Shown in pieces: positions 26,767-34,919 of a DNA stretch of 44,244 bases. How positions within the stretch are numbered: position 1 is the stretch's first letter; each line of letters begins with the position of its first letter. The notes below the pieces were generated by a model. The model was not told the DNA's origin and searched no databases. It was given only the letters and a program-made list of their open reading frames with translations. The DNA comes from CAYFVR01 sp964346545. Its GTDB lineage: Bacteria; Desulfobacterota; Desulfobacteria; Desulfobacterales; Desulfococcaceae. Location of the stretch: positions 1-44,244 of the forward strand of contig CAYFVR010000004.1 of the NCBI GenBank assembly GCA_964346545.1. The letters run 5' to 3'. Both the position numbers and the translations under genes were made by a program.

Positions 26767-27699
26767 TCAGGAATTGGCGAGACTTTCAAGGTAGGTTTCC
26801 GCCGAGTGGGCGGCGATGGCCGCGTCGCCCACGGCGGTGGCGATTTGCCGCATGGGGGGGGCGCGCACGTCCCCCGCCGCGAACACGCCGGGAAGCGAGG
26901 CGCCCATGCGGGCATCGACTTCGACGAACCCGAACGGATCCACCCGAAGTTGATCGCCCAGGAAGCCGGTGTTGGGCAGAACGCCGATCCAGATGAACAG
27001 ACCGGGAACCGCCAGAGATCGGGATTCGCCGGAGCGAAGGTTCCGGAGATGAACCGACTCCAGCCGCGTCAGGCCGCTGACGCCGGTCACCACGGTGTCG
27101 CGGTGAATTTCGATGCGGTCGTTGGCGAAAGCCTTTTCCTGAAGCACCCGCTCCGCCCGAAAGGCGTCCCGCCGATGAATCAGATGGACCTTTTCGGCGA
27201 ACTTGGCCAGGAAAATGCTCTCCTTGACGGCCGTGTCTCCGCCGCCCACCGCCGCGACGATCTTGCCCCGATAAAACGGCCCGTCGCAGGTGGCGCAGGT
27301 GGAAATCCCCTTGCCGAAAAAGTCGGACTCTCCGGGAACGCCCAGCCGTTTGGGCGACGCGCCGGAGGCGACGACGACCGCCCGGGCGCGAAGCTCCCGC
27401 TCCGGCAGACGAAGGGTTTTCACGGGACCCGACAGATCGGCCGCCACCACCTCTTCGTTGGCGACGGGAACGTCGTATCGGGCCACCTGGTCGGCCATGA
27501 GGCGGGAGAGTTCCGGGCCGGCAATCCCCTCGGGGAATCCCGGATAATTGTCGATCCAGTCGGTGATCAGCACCTGCCCGCCCAGCAGGGACCTCTCCAG
27601 GACCAAGACGTCCAGCCGGGCCCGGGCCGCGTAAAGCGCCGCGGTCAGACCGGCCGGACCGCCCCCGACGATGATCAGATCGTGATCGGTTTCTGGCAT
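26767..27699 (-). CDS. trxB: Thioredoxin reductase
   Basis: A 310-residue FAD flavoprotein that passes electrons from NADPH (or possibly reduced ferredoxin in anaerobes) to thioredoxin. It has the FAD-binding IIVGGGPAGLTAALYAAR, the redox-active pair in STCATCDGPFYRG, a pyridine-nucleotide motif GGGDTAVKES with HRRDAFRAE nearby (NADPH-type residues), and the C-terminal FAAGDVRAPPMRQIATAVGDA. It follows trxA by 14 bases in one operon. Confidence 0.95.
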   Translation of the reverse strand: MPETDHDLIIVGGGPAGLTAALYAARARLDVLVLERSLLGGQVLITDWIDNYPGFPEGIAGPELSRLMADQVARYDVPVANEEVVAADLSGPVKTLRLPERELRARAVVVASGASPKRLGVPGESDFFGKGISTCATCDGPFYRGKIVAAVGGGDTAVKESIFLAKFAEKVHLIHRRDAFRAERVLQEKAFANDRIEIHRDTVVTGVSGLTRLESVHLRNLRSGESRSLAVPGLFIWIGVLPNTGFLGDQLRVDPFGFVEVDARMGASLPGVFAAGDVRAPPMRQIATAVGDAAIAAHSAETYLESLANS

Positions 27700-27713
27700 G
27701 AGTACCGGCGAAA

Positions 27714-28043
27714 TCAGTCCAGCAGGTTGTTGATGGCTTCCTCGAGCTTGGCCTTGGCCACCATTCCGGTGATTTTGTCCACGTCCTTTCCGTCCTTGAA
27801 GAAAATCAGGGTCGGAATGGCCCGGATCCCATATTTGCTGGGAGTGGAGGGATTGTCGTCCACGTTGCACTTGGTGAATTTGATCCGGTCGCCGAACTCC
27901 TTGGCCAGCTCTTCCACCACCGGCCCGATGGCCTTGCAGGGGCCGCACCACGGCGCCCAGAAATCCACCAGCACCGGCTTGTCGGATTCGATAACTTCGC
28001 CTTCGAAGGTGTCGTCGCCGATATCCATCACATTGTCCGCCAT
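27714..28043 (-). CDS. trxA: Thioredoxin
   Basis: A 109-residue thioredoxin, a small cytoplasmic disulfide reductase. The active site WAPWCGPCK is canonical and the cis-proline stretch AIPTLIFFKDGK is present. It starts at ATG 28043 behind AAAGGA and has a very strong promoter at 28090-28118. trxA-trxB pairing indicates a complete thioredoxin system. Confidence 0.97.
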   Translation of the reverse strand: MADNVMDIGDDTFEGEVIESDKPVLVDFWAPWCGPCKAIGPVVEELAKEFGDRIKFTKCNVDDNPSTPSKYGIRAIPTLIFFKDGKDVDKITGMVAKAKLEEAINNLLD

Positions 28044-28089
28044 GATCGCGTCATCCTTTCCTTTTTGAGATAGAGAAAATAATGGAGGA

Positions 28090-28118
28090 ATAATAGGGAC
28101 CGGCGATTCCCTTGTCAA
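28090..28118 (-). promoter_or_regulatory. Strong promoter of trxA-trxB-bamD
   Basis: On the minus strand a perfect TTGACA (28113-28118) and TATTAT (28090-28095) are separated by exactly 17 bases, about 50 bases before trxA. Confidence 0.8.
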
Positions 28119-28186
28119 CCTTGGTCGGCCGCCCCCCCGGCCCTTCCGCCGACCCCTTTCCACTCGGACCCGCCCCTCGGATCCGA

Positions 28187-28215
28187 TTGACACCCTTTCG
28201 GGGGTCTGGTAGTTC
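28187..28215 (+). promoter_or_regulatory. Candidate promoter of purN
   Basis: TTGACA (28187-28192), a 17-base spacer and TAGTTC (28210-28215) preceded by TGG, so a weak -10 box with an extended TG. It lies about 90 bases before purN. Confidence 0.45.
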
Positions 28216-28305
28216 CGGACGAATTCCATTGACCCACGCCCCGGAACGCGACCCGGAATCCGAGGCGATCCAACCCACCTTACGCCCATCCCGGGAGAAC
28301 CAATC

Positions 28306-29197
28306 ATGAACACCCCGATTCGCGTGGGCGCGCTCATTTCCGGCGGCGGAACCAACCTCCAGGCCATCATCGACGCGTGCGAATCCGGCGCTTTGCGGGC
28401 CCAAATGGTCTTCGTGGGAACGGACAATCCGAAGGCCGCGGGGCTAGGCCGCGCGGAGCGGGCCGGGATTCCCACCTTCGTCGTGGATTACCGAGACATC
28501 CTTTCCCGCCGCAAAAAAGACCCGACGGCATTCCCTCCGCCGCCGGACCTGGTTCTTCCGGACTTGATCGCCCGTCAGCGCCTGATTCCGCCGGACGCCC
28601 CCGCCGCCCGGCGCGACGCCTTTTTGCTCGGCCGGGTGGCCGCCGAATCGGCGTTGCTAAGGGAAATGGAACGATTCCCTTTCGACCTGCTGGTCTTGGC
28701 CGGCTTCATGCGGGTGGTGACGCCCTATTTTCTGGACCGGGTCAACATCCGGGNNNNNNNNNNNNNNNNNNNNNNNNNNNNNNNNNNNNNNNNNNNNNNN
28801 NNNNNNNNNNNNNNNNNNNNNNNNNNNNNNNNNNNNNNNNNNNNNNNNNNNNNACATCCGGGCCGACCGCCCCCGGATCATGAACATCCATCCGGCCCTC
28901 CTGCCGGCCTTTCCCGGAACCGACGGTTACGGCGATACGGTGCGCTACGGCTGCAAAGTGGCCGGTTGCACGGTTCACTTCGTCGATTACGGGGAGGACA
29001 CCGGTCCCGTCATCGGCCAGCGGGCATTTCCCATTCTTCCGGAGGACACCCTCGAAACCGTGCGGAACAAGGGGTTGTCGGAGGAATGGCGGCTGTACCC
29101 GGAATGCATCCGGCTTTTCGCCGAGGACCGGCTGCGGGTCGAACGCCCGGAAGGGGGCGGCCGACCCGTCGTTCGCATTCTGCCCGCGTCCGGATAA
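28306..29197 (+). CDS. purN: Phosphoribosylglycinamide formyltransferase, split by a false assembly gap
   Basis: PurN transfers a formyl group from 10-formyl-THF to GAR in purine synthesis. The N-terminal GALISGGGTNLQAIIDACE, the catalytic Asn and His in IMNIHPALLPAFPG, and the Asp in YGEDTGPVIGQ are all present. The 100-N run hides no sequence: the nine bases ACATCCGGG occur on both sides of it, and joining the flanks over this overlap gives an uninterrupted 260-residue protein reading VNIRADRPRIMNIHP. Compared with the 212-residue E. coli enzyme there is an insertion of about 45 residues between the second strand and the LVLAGFMRVV segment. Confidence 0.92.
28754..28853. other. Spurious assembly gap of 100 N inside purN
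   Basis: The contig ends overlap by nine identical bases (28745-28753 and 28854-28862), and collapsing them restores the PurN reading frame and its conserved sequence. The true gap length is therefore minus nine. Confidence 0.88.
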
Positions 29198-29204
29198 ACG
29201 CCGC

Positions 29205-29238
29205 CCGGACCTCCCGGTTGGGCCGCCGGGAGGTCCGG
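29205..29238. terminator. Hairpin between convergent purN and korC
   Basis: A perfect 13-base stem (29205-29217 with 29226-29238) with an 8-base loop stands a few bases after both stop codons. There is no T tract on either side, so termination may need Rho or the stem may protect the 3' ends. Confidence 0.55.
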
Positions 29239-29244
29239 ACGGGC

Positions 29245-29790
29245 CTATCGGCGGTAGGGCTTCCCCATTTCCAGACCCAGCTCCAGGGCCCGCCGGTTCA
29301 GGTCCAGAAATCCGGCCGGTATGCGGGTTTCCAGCACCTTCATCACCGATTCCGGCGACGCCAGCCCAACCATTCCCAGCACCGTTCCCAACATGCAGAT
29401 GTTGAAAACGATGGGCTTGCCGATCTCCTTCATCACCGTTTCGTAAAGCGGGAGCTGCACCTGCCGCGCGTCCACCTTGGTGTATGCCTTCACGTACCGG
29501 GAATCGCTGATCAGCAGCCCGCCGGGCCGGATGATGGGATAAAACTTGGCGTACGCCTCCCGGGTAAGACAGACCAGGACGTTGGGCTGCCGGACCTTGG
29601 GATAGTGAATCTCGGAATCCGAGATGATGACGTCCGAGCGGGTCGCGCCGCCCCGGGCTTCGGGGCCGTAGACCTGGGACTGGGTGGCCACGAGTCCCTC
29701 GTGGAGCACGGCGGCCTCGGCCAGAATGATGGCCGCCGTGATGACCCCTTGGCCGCCCGAACCGGAAAAGACCAGTCTGCACCGTTCCAT
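29245..29790 (-). CDS. korC: 2-oxoacid:ferredoxin oxidoreductase, gamma subunit
   Basis: A 181-residue gamma subunit (KorC/PorG type) of the 2-oxoacid oxidoreductase, which helps bind CoA or couple domains. The typical GSGGQGVITAAIILAEAAV at the N-terminus and YGPEARGGATRSDVIIS are present. Its start overlaps the stop of korB by one base. It is the last gene of the korDABC operon. Substrate choice (2-oxoglutarate, branched-chain or pyruvate) cannot be fixed by sequence alone; the gene order favours the 2-oxoglutarate (Kor) group. Confidence 0.9.
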   Translation of the reverse strand: MERCRLVFSGSGGQGVITAAIILAEAAVLHEGLVATQSQVYGPEARGGATRSDVIISDSEIHYPKVRQPNVLVCLTREAYAKFYPIIRPGGLLISDSRYVKAYTKVDARQVQLPLYETVMKEIGKPIVFNICMLGTVLGMVGLASPESVMKVLETRIPAGFLDLNRRALELGLEMGKPYRR

Positions 29791-30596
29791 CAGGATTCCC
29801 CCCCCGTGACCCGCTGGATGATCTTGTCGTATTCCGCGCAATATTCCGGCACGTCCTTCTGCACGAAAATGCCCCGCTCCAGCAGCTCCGGATTGTCCTC
29901 TTTCTTTTTGGAGCCGATGGGCACGGTGTTTCGCTTGAACGCCTCCATCATGTCCGCCGCGCTCCCGAGCCGGTTTTTCCGGCCGAAGTAGGTGGGACAC
30001 TGGGAGAGGATTTCCACCACGGAAAAACCGTCGTGAATGATGGCCGCCTTGAGGAGCTTGGTGATTTCCTGGACGTGGTAGCTGGTGGTTCGCGCCACGA
30101 AGGAGGCCCCGGCGGCCCGGGCCAGCTCCACCACGTCGAAATCCTGGTCGATGTTGCCGTAGGGCGCGGTGGTGGCCTGGTTGCCCCGGCCGGAAAGGGG
30201 CGAGTACTGGCCGCCGGTCATGCCGTAAATGCGATTGTTCATCACGATGGCGGTCATGGCGATGTTCCGCCGGGCCGCGTGGATGAAATGGTTCCCGCCG
30301 ATGGCCAGGGCGTCGCCGTCGCCCATGGGGACGATGACGTTGAGTTCCGGCATGCTCAGCTTCACGCCCGTGGCGAAGGCCAGGGCGCGTCCGTGGAGCG
30401 TGTGGAGCGAGTGGAAATCCACGTAGCCGGAAATGCGGGAGGAGCAACCGATGCCGGAAGCCATGACGATTTCGTTTTTGCTCATGCCGAGCTGTTCCAC
30501 CGCTCGCAGCAGCCCGCCCAGCACGATGCCGTGTCCGCAGCCCGGGCACCACATGTGCGGAAAAAAGCGTTCCCGGATGTAATCCTTGACCGGCAT
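29790..30596 (-). CDS. korB: 2-oxoacid:ferredoxin oxidoreductase, beta subunit
   Basis: A 268-residue beta subunit that binds thiamine diphosphate. The TPP-Mg motif runs GDGDALAIGGNHFIHAAR to MNN. The N-terminal CPGCGHGIVLGGLLRA carries cysteines that commonly ligate an Fe-S cluster in this subunit. With korA it forms the catalytic core that decarboxylates a 2-oxoacid and reduces ferredoxin, an anaerobic replacement for the 2-oxoacid dehydrogenase complexes. Confidence 0.93.
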   Translation of the reverse strand: MPVKDYIRERFFPHMWCPGCGHGIVLGGLLRAVEQLGMSKNEIVMASGIGCSSRISGYVDFHSLHTLHGRALAFATGVKLSMPELNVIVPMGDGDALAIGGNHFIHAARRNIAMTAIVMNNRIYGMTGGQYSPLSGRGNQATTAPYGNIDQDFDVVELARAAGASFVARTTSYHVQEITKLLKAAIIHDGFSVVEILSQCPTYFGRKNRLGSAADMMEAFKRNTVPIGSKKKEDNPELLERGIFVQKDVPEYCAEYDKIIQRVTGGES

Positions 30597-30598
30597 GC

Positions 30599-31747
30599 TC
30601 AGACTCCCTTTCCCTGGATGAGGCGCAGGATGTTTTTAATGTCGGTGGGCGTGATGAAGACGCCGTCGATCCGGTTGGCCAGCACGACCCGCTCCGGGTT
30701 GGTCACGGCCCGCTTCACCGCCCGCGTCATCTGGCCCATGTTCATCTCCACCACCACGATGTGGCGGGCGTTGGCGCATTTCTCCTCGACGAGTCCGTAG
30801 GGAAAGGGCCAGAGGGTCTGGAGTTCCAGCAGCCCCAGCCGCTCGCCCCGGGCCCGCCGGTTTTTCACCACGTGGAGGGCGGATCGGGCCGAAGAACCGT
30901 AGGAAATCAGCACGGTGCGGGCGTCTTCGAGATAAAATTCCTTGTGCCGGTTGATGGTGTCCACGTTGTTTTTGATCTTGTCGGTCAGGTGCCGCAACAG
31001 ATTGTAGGCGATGTCCGGATTGCTGGAGGGAAACCCCCACATGTCGTGGGCCAGACCGGTGACGTTGTACCGATGCCGCCCCCCGAAATCGGACATCGGC
31101 AGTCGGCCGTCCTCCCGGGGCAGGTAGGGGTGGTAGTCCACGCCGGCCCGAACGGAGGTCCGCAGCCGATCCACGACCGCCTGCTCCCCCGCCTCGGGAA
31201 TGACCAGCCGCTCCCGCATGTGGCCCACCACCTCGTCGAACAGCAGCACCACGGGCGTCCGGTAGGTCTCCGCCATGTTGAAGGCGTGAACCGTGATGTC
31301 GAACACGTCCTGATGGTTGGAGGCGGTCAGGGCGATGATGGAATGGTCCCCGTGGGCGCCCCAGCGGGCCTGAAGCACGTCCCCCTGGCTGGGGCAGGTG
31401 GGCAAACCGGTGGAGGGGCCGCCCCGCATGACGTTGACGATCACGCAGGGAATCTCGGCCATGATGGCGTATCCCAACCCTTCCTGCATGAGGGAAAAGC
31501 CGGGACCGCTGGTGGCGGTCATGGCCTTGTGGCCGGTGAGCGAGGCCCCGACGATGGCGCAGATGGAGCTGATTTCATCTTCCATCTGAATGAATTTCCC
31601 CCCGATTTTGGGCAGGCGCAACGACATGTGTTCCGCCACCTCCGTGGAGGGCGTGATGGGATAGCCGGCGTAGAAATCCAGGCCGGCGTAAAGGGCCCCT
31701 TCCACGCAGGCTTCGTTCCCCTGGACGAATTTCACCGTTTCGGTCAT
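30599..31747 (-). CDS. korA: 2-oxoacid:ferredoxin oxidoreductase, alpha subunit
   Basis: A 382-residue alpha subunit. It opens with VQGNEACVEGALYAGLDF and has the pyrimidine-side part FYAGYPITPSTEVAEHM, ATSGPGFSLMQEGLGYA, and the C-terminal transketolase-like domain VVVEMNMGQMTRAVKRAV. The start ATG 31747 has a GGGAG site. It sits two bases before korB and nine bases after korD. Confidence 0.93.
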   Translation of the reverse strand: MTETVKFVQGNEACVEGALYAGLDFYAGYPITPSTEVAEHMSLRLPKIGGKFIQMEDEISSICAIVGASLTGHKAMTATSGPGFSLMQEGLGYAIMAEIPCVIVNVMRGGPSTGLPTCPSQGDVLQARWGAHGDHSIIALTASNHQDVFDITVHAFNMAETYRTPVVLLFDEVVGHMRERLVIPEAGEQAVVDRLRTSVRAGVDYHPYLPREDGRLPMSDFGGRHRYNVTGLAHDMWGFPSSNPDIAYNLLRHLTDKIKNNVDTINRHKEFYLEDARTVLISYGSSARSALHVVKNRRARGERLGLLELQTLWPFPYGLVEEKCANARHIVVVEMNMGQMTRAVKRAVTNPERVVLANRIDGVFITPTDIKNILRLIQGKGV

Positions 31748-31756
31748 GACGTCTCC

Positions 31757-32002
31757 CTATTCCGTTTCCCCGCCGGAATCGCGTTCGGAGTCCGTTTCGG
31801 TCGCCACCTCGATGGCCAGGTCCGGGCACCGGAGTTCGCACAGCATGCAGCAGATGCAGTCTTCGGGTCGCGCGGCGACCACCTTGTCCTCCGCGTCCAG
31901 CTCCAAAACGCTTTTGGGGCAGAAGTGGACGCAAATCCCGCATCCCTTGCACCAGTCGCGGTGGATCCGGTGTTCCTTCAGCCGCTTTTTCGCCTTCGCC
32001 AT
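31757..32002 (-). CDS. korD: 2-oxoacid:ferredoxin oxidoreductase, ferredoxin-like delta subunit
   Basis: An 81-residue 2[4Fe-4S] subunit. First motif CKGCGICVHFCP; second CICCMLCELRCP, with an extra cysteine inside the second motif. The tail is acidic (about 15 residues of Glu, Asp, Ser and Thr). It is the first gene of the operon and passes electrons from korAB to external ferredoxin. Confidence 0.92.
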   Translation of the reverse strand: MAKAKKRLKEHRIHRDWCKGCGICVHFCPKSVLELDAEDKVVAARPEDCICCMLCELRCPDLAIEVATETDSERDSGGETE

Positions 32003-32305
32003 GAATGCACGTCTCCCTGGATTATGAAAAAAAATAACCGTCGAGGAAGCCGGGGTCGGCTTCGACGGACGGAACGAGGTCTTTGTTAGGAAAGGCGGCG
32101 GGACTTGTCAAGGAAAACCGGGATCGAGTTTCCAAGTCCGTTTCCGGGACCGAGTTTTTAGAACGCGAGAACGGGCACGTCGCGCCGAACTTCCGGCGCG
32201 GCGTCCGGGCTCGACGGGCGCGTTCCGAGTCTCCGGCATCGGAAGGGGAGAAAAGGCCGAAAACCCGCCGCTTCCCCGGCAAAGGCCCCCCCAAAGAGCC
32301 AAAGA
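32003..32305. promoter_or_regulatory. Control region before korDABC
   Basis: No gene is supported. On the minus strand TTGACA (32106-32111) and TAACAA (32083-32088), spacer 17, form a likely kor promoter about 80 bases before korD. A small inverted repeat CGCGCCG/CGGCGCG (32181-32200) lies further upstream, after the end of the radical-SAM gene. No clear terminator of that gene is visible. Confidence 0.45.
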
Positions 32306-33463
32306 TCAGATGAACCGCTTCATCATTTCGGCGATCACGTCGTCCACGTTTTCCGGGTCGATTCCGTTTTCCCGGATCGCCTGGCGCGCCCGTCGCAGGC
32401 GATGCGGGGACTCCATGTCGGACAGCCGTGAAAAAACGCCCATCCGCCGTCCCACCTGATAGACGCACTGCTCCTCCGGGTCCATGGCCAAAAACCGATC
32501 CAGCGGTTCCAGAATTCGTTCCCGGTCTTCGGGAAGATTTCCTTCCACTTCCTGAAAAAGGTTGAGAATGTGGTCGCTGACCACCCGGCTTTGAATCCCC
32601 TCCAATCCGGCGACGAGCGTCCGGATCTCCGCGGCCGTTTCCCGGTCGGTCGGCTTTTCGAACCGGCCGGTTCGCCATTCCTCGGCCAGGGGAACGGCGC
32701 CCGGCAGGGCCAAGGTTCGAAGCCGAATGAAATCCGGATTGATTTGATTCAGCGCGTGGGCGGTTTCCCGGGCATGTTCGCCGGAAAGCTCCCGGCCGCC
32801 CAGACCCGGCATGACGTACTCGGACAGGGACATGCCGGCGGCCTTCGCCTTTCGCCCGGCCCGAATCTGGGTGGCCTGATCGCCGCCTTTTCGGACCCGT
32901 TCCAGCACCCGATCGGAACCCGATTCCATTCCGATGTGAATCCGGTTGAGCCCGGCCTCGCGCATGGCGCGCAGGTGTTCGTCGGAAATCCGGGCGACGG
33001 TGTGGGAGCGGGCGTAGGAGGTGATCCGTTCCACCCAGGGGAAGCGTTCCCGGAGATGGCCAAGAATGCCGATCAGTTCCTCGGCGGGGACGATCAGGCT
33101 GTTGGCGTCCTGGAGAAAGATGGAGCGCAGGCCTCCGGCGAACCAGTGAAGCGCGGCCTGAAAGGGGGCGGCGTCCGTTTCCGTCGTTTGGCTGGAAAGC
33201 CGTTGAACGGTCTTTCGGTCCAGCCGCCCGTCCGTTCCTTCGGCCGCCCGAAGCCGTTGGACCTGGCGATGAACGGCGTCGATGTCCCGACGAACATGAT
33301 CGACCGGCCGCAGGGAGAACCGACTTCCCTTGTACACCGGGCAGAAGGTGCAATGGTTCCAGGGACAGTTTCGCGTCACGCGGATCAACAGGCTTTCGGC
33401 TTCGCTGGGGGGACGAATGGGCCCCTGTTCGAAGCCGGCGTAGGTTTCATTCTTTCGGCTCAT
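32306..33463 (-). CDS. Radical SAM protein with CX4CX2C cluster motif
   Basis: A 385-residue cytoplasmic radical-SAM enzyme of unknown substrate. The cluster cysteines lie in RNCPWNHCTFCPVYKG, giving a CX4CX2C spacing instead of the usual CX3CX2C. Further core parts are LQDANSLIVP, YARSHTVARIS, HIGMESGSDRVLERVRKGG and EYVMPGLGG, all in the usual order of Elp3/MiaB-like barrels. The C-terminal about 120 residues are helical with a region DRFLAMDPEEQCVYQVGRR. It stands alone on the minus strand between korD and mltG, with a long hairpin in its upstream region. Confidence 0.85.
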   Translation of the reverse strand: MSRKNETYAGFEQGPIRPPSEAESLLIRVTRNCPWNHCTFCPVYKGSRFSLRPVDHVRRDIDAVHRQVQRLRAAEGTDGRLDRKTVQRLSSQTTETDAAPFQAALHWFAGGLRSIFLQDANSLIVPAEELIGILGHLRERFPWVERITSYARSHTVARISDEHLRAMREAGLNRIHIGMESGSDRVLERVRKGGDQATQIRAGRKAKAAGMSLSEYVMPGLGGRELSGEHARETAHALNQINPDFIRLRTLALPGAVPLAEEWRTGRFEKPTDRETAAEIRTLVAGLEGIQSRVVSDHILNLFQEVEGNLPEDRERILEPLDRFLAMDPEEQCVYQVGRRMGVFSRLSDMESPHRLRRARQAIRENGIDPENVDDVIAEMMKRFI

Positions 33464-33759
33464 GGGGTTTTATGGTTTCCTTTCGTTCGAAATGGTTAAT
33501 TTTCGCCTTTTCGCCCGGACGGAACGTTATGCGTGGACACGGTTGGCGCATTTCCCGCCGTTTCCTCCGTCGAACGAATCGAGGAAACGGCGGGAATCAT
33601 CCGAAGGGCGGCGTTCACGGATTGTCAAAATATCATCGGTCGATCGGCGGGTGTCAAATGGCGGGATCGGCACGAACCGATTTCCATTTTTCCCGACGGT
33701 TTCCTTTGACAGGTTTTGGTCGCTTGACGTAAGTAAAGGTCTTGGAAGGAGATGATTTC
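33464..33759. promoter_or_regulatory. Divergent control region of radical-SAM gene and mltG
   Basis: On the minus strand TTGACA (33652-33657) and GATATT (33629-33634), spacer 17, could start the radical-SAM transcript. On the plus strand TTGACA (33706-33711) with a weak TAAGTA (33730-33735) could serve mltG. The leader hairpin is listed separately. Confidence 0.45.
33552..33596 (-). other. Long leader hairpin before the radical-SAM gene
   Basis: A perfect 16-base inverted repeat (33552-33567 with 33581-33596) with a 13-base loop. It would lie inside the 5' leader of the radical-SAM mRNA if the minus-strand promoter at 33629-33657 is used, about 90 bases before the start codon. There is no T tract. 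Confidence 0.6.
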
Positions 33760-34764
33760 GTGAAACGGATTTTTTTTTGGCTTTTCATTTTTCTGCTCGC
33801 CGGTGGAATGGCCGCGGGTTGGGCGCTTCACGACCTGCGGCGCTATTCTCGCGCGCCAATGGGCGAATCGGCCGAGGAAAAGCGGGTGTCCATCCGGCGG
33901 GGTCGAGGGTTCGAGGGGGTCCTGGCCGACCTCGAGGCCGCGGGGATCGTCCGGGATTCCCTTCGGTTTCGTCTGCTGGCCCGCCGGCACGGCTTCGATC
34001 GCCGAATCAAGGCGGGGGAATATCGGCTGTCCGCAACCATGACCCCGCTCCGGCTCCTTCGGGACCTGGCCGAGGGTCGGGTGGTTCAGCTTCGCCTCAC
34101 CATTCCCGAAGGCTTCACCCTCCGCCAAATTGCCCGGGCGGCGGAGGAGGCCGGGCTGGTTTCGGCGGAGGATTTCATCGCGGCGGCCGAGGATTCCGCG
34201 TTCGCCCGGGAACACGGCATTCCGTCGGAAACGCTGGAAGGATATCTTTTCCCGGACACCTATTTTTTCCCTCGTTCGGCTTCGGCCGTGGACATCGTCG
34301 GAACCCTGCTGGACCGTTTTCGGGCGGTTTTTCGCGAAGAATGGCGGGTCCGGGCCCGGGAGATGGGCTTTTCGATCCATGAAGTGGCGACCCTGGCATC
34401 CATCATCGAACGGGAGACGGGCGCCCCCGGAGAACGGCCCCATGTCGCTTCCGTCTTTCACAATCGGCTCCGCATCGGCATGCGGCTGCAAAGCGACCCC
34501 ACGGTAATCTACGGTCTCGCCGATTTCGACGGAAATTTGACCCGGAAGCATCTCGACGCCCCGACGGCCTACAACACGTACCGAATGGCGGGGCTCCCCC
34601 CCGGCCCGATCGCCAACCCCGGGGCGGCGGCCCTGGAAGCGGCGCTGTTTCCATTGGAAACCAAAGACCTCTACTTTGTTTCCCGGGGAGACGGAACCCA
34701 CGTCTTTTCCCGCAATCTTCGGGATCACAACCGGGCCGTCCGGAAATACCAGTTGCGGCGATGA
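33760..34764 (+). CDS. mltG: Endolytic transglycosylase MltG
   Basis: A 334-residue inner-membrane enzyme (YceG family) that cuts growing glycan strands and so sets their length. One N-terminal membrane helix (FFWLFIFLLAGGMAAGW) is followed by a LysM-like part (VSIRRGRGFEGVLADLEAAG) and the catalytic domain with Glu217 in ATLASIIERETG, SDPTVIYG and YNTYRMAGLPPGPIANPG. I chose GTG 33760, eight bases after GGAG; an in-frame TTG lies six codons upstream. Together with nagZ downstream it forms a peptidoglycan group. Confidence 0.95.
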   Translation: MKRIFFWLFIFLLAGGMAAGWALHDLRRYSRAPMGESAEEKRVSIRRGRGFEGVLADLEAAGIVRDSLRFRLLARRHGFDRRIKAGEYRLSATMTPLRLLRDLAEGRVVQLRLTIPEGFTLRQIARAAEEAGLVSAEDFIAAAEDSAFAREHGIPSETLEGYLFPDTYFFPRSASAVDIVGTLLDRFRAVFREEWRVRAREMGFSIHEVATLASIIERETGAPGERPHVASVFHNRLRIGMRLQSDPTVIYGLADFDGNLTRKHLDAPTAYNTYRMAGLPPGPIANPGAAALEAALFPLETKDLYFVSRGDGTHVFSRNLRDHNRAVRKYQLRR

Positions 34765-34919
34765 CGCCTTCCGGAATCGGGCATGCCGCCCCCGAAAACG
34801 GCCGAAATTGTCCCCGGTCCCAAGTTTTTGGGGGATTTCCGATTCCATTCGGTCATCCCTCTTTTACCGGTCAAAACATTCCGGAGCCACCCTTTGTCCC
34901 GAATCGTCGAAAGAAAATC

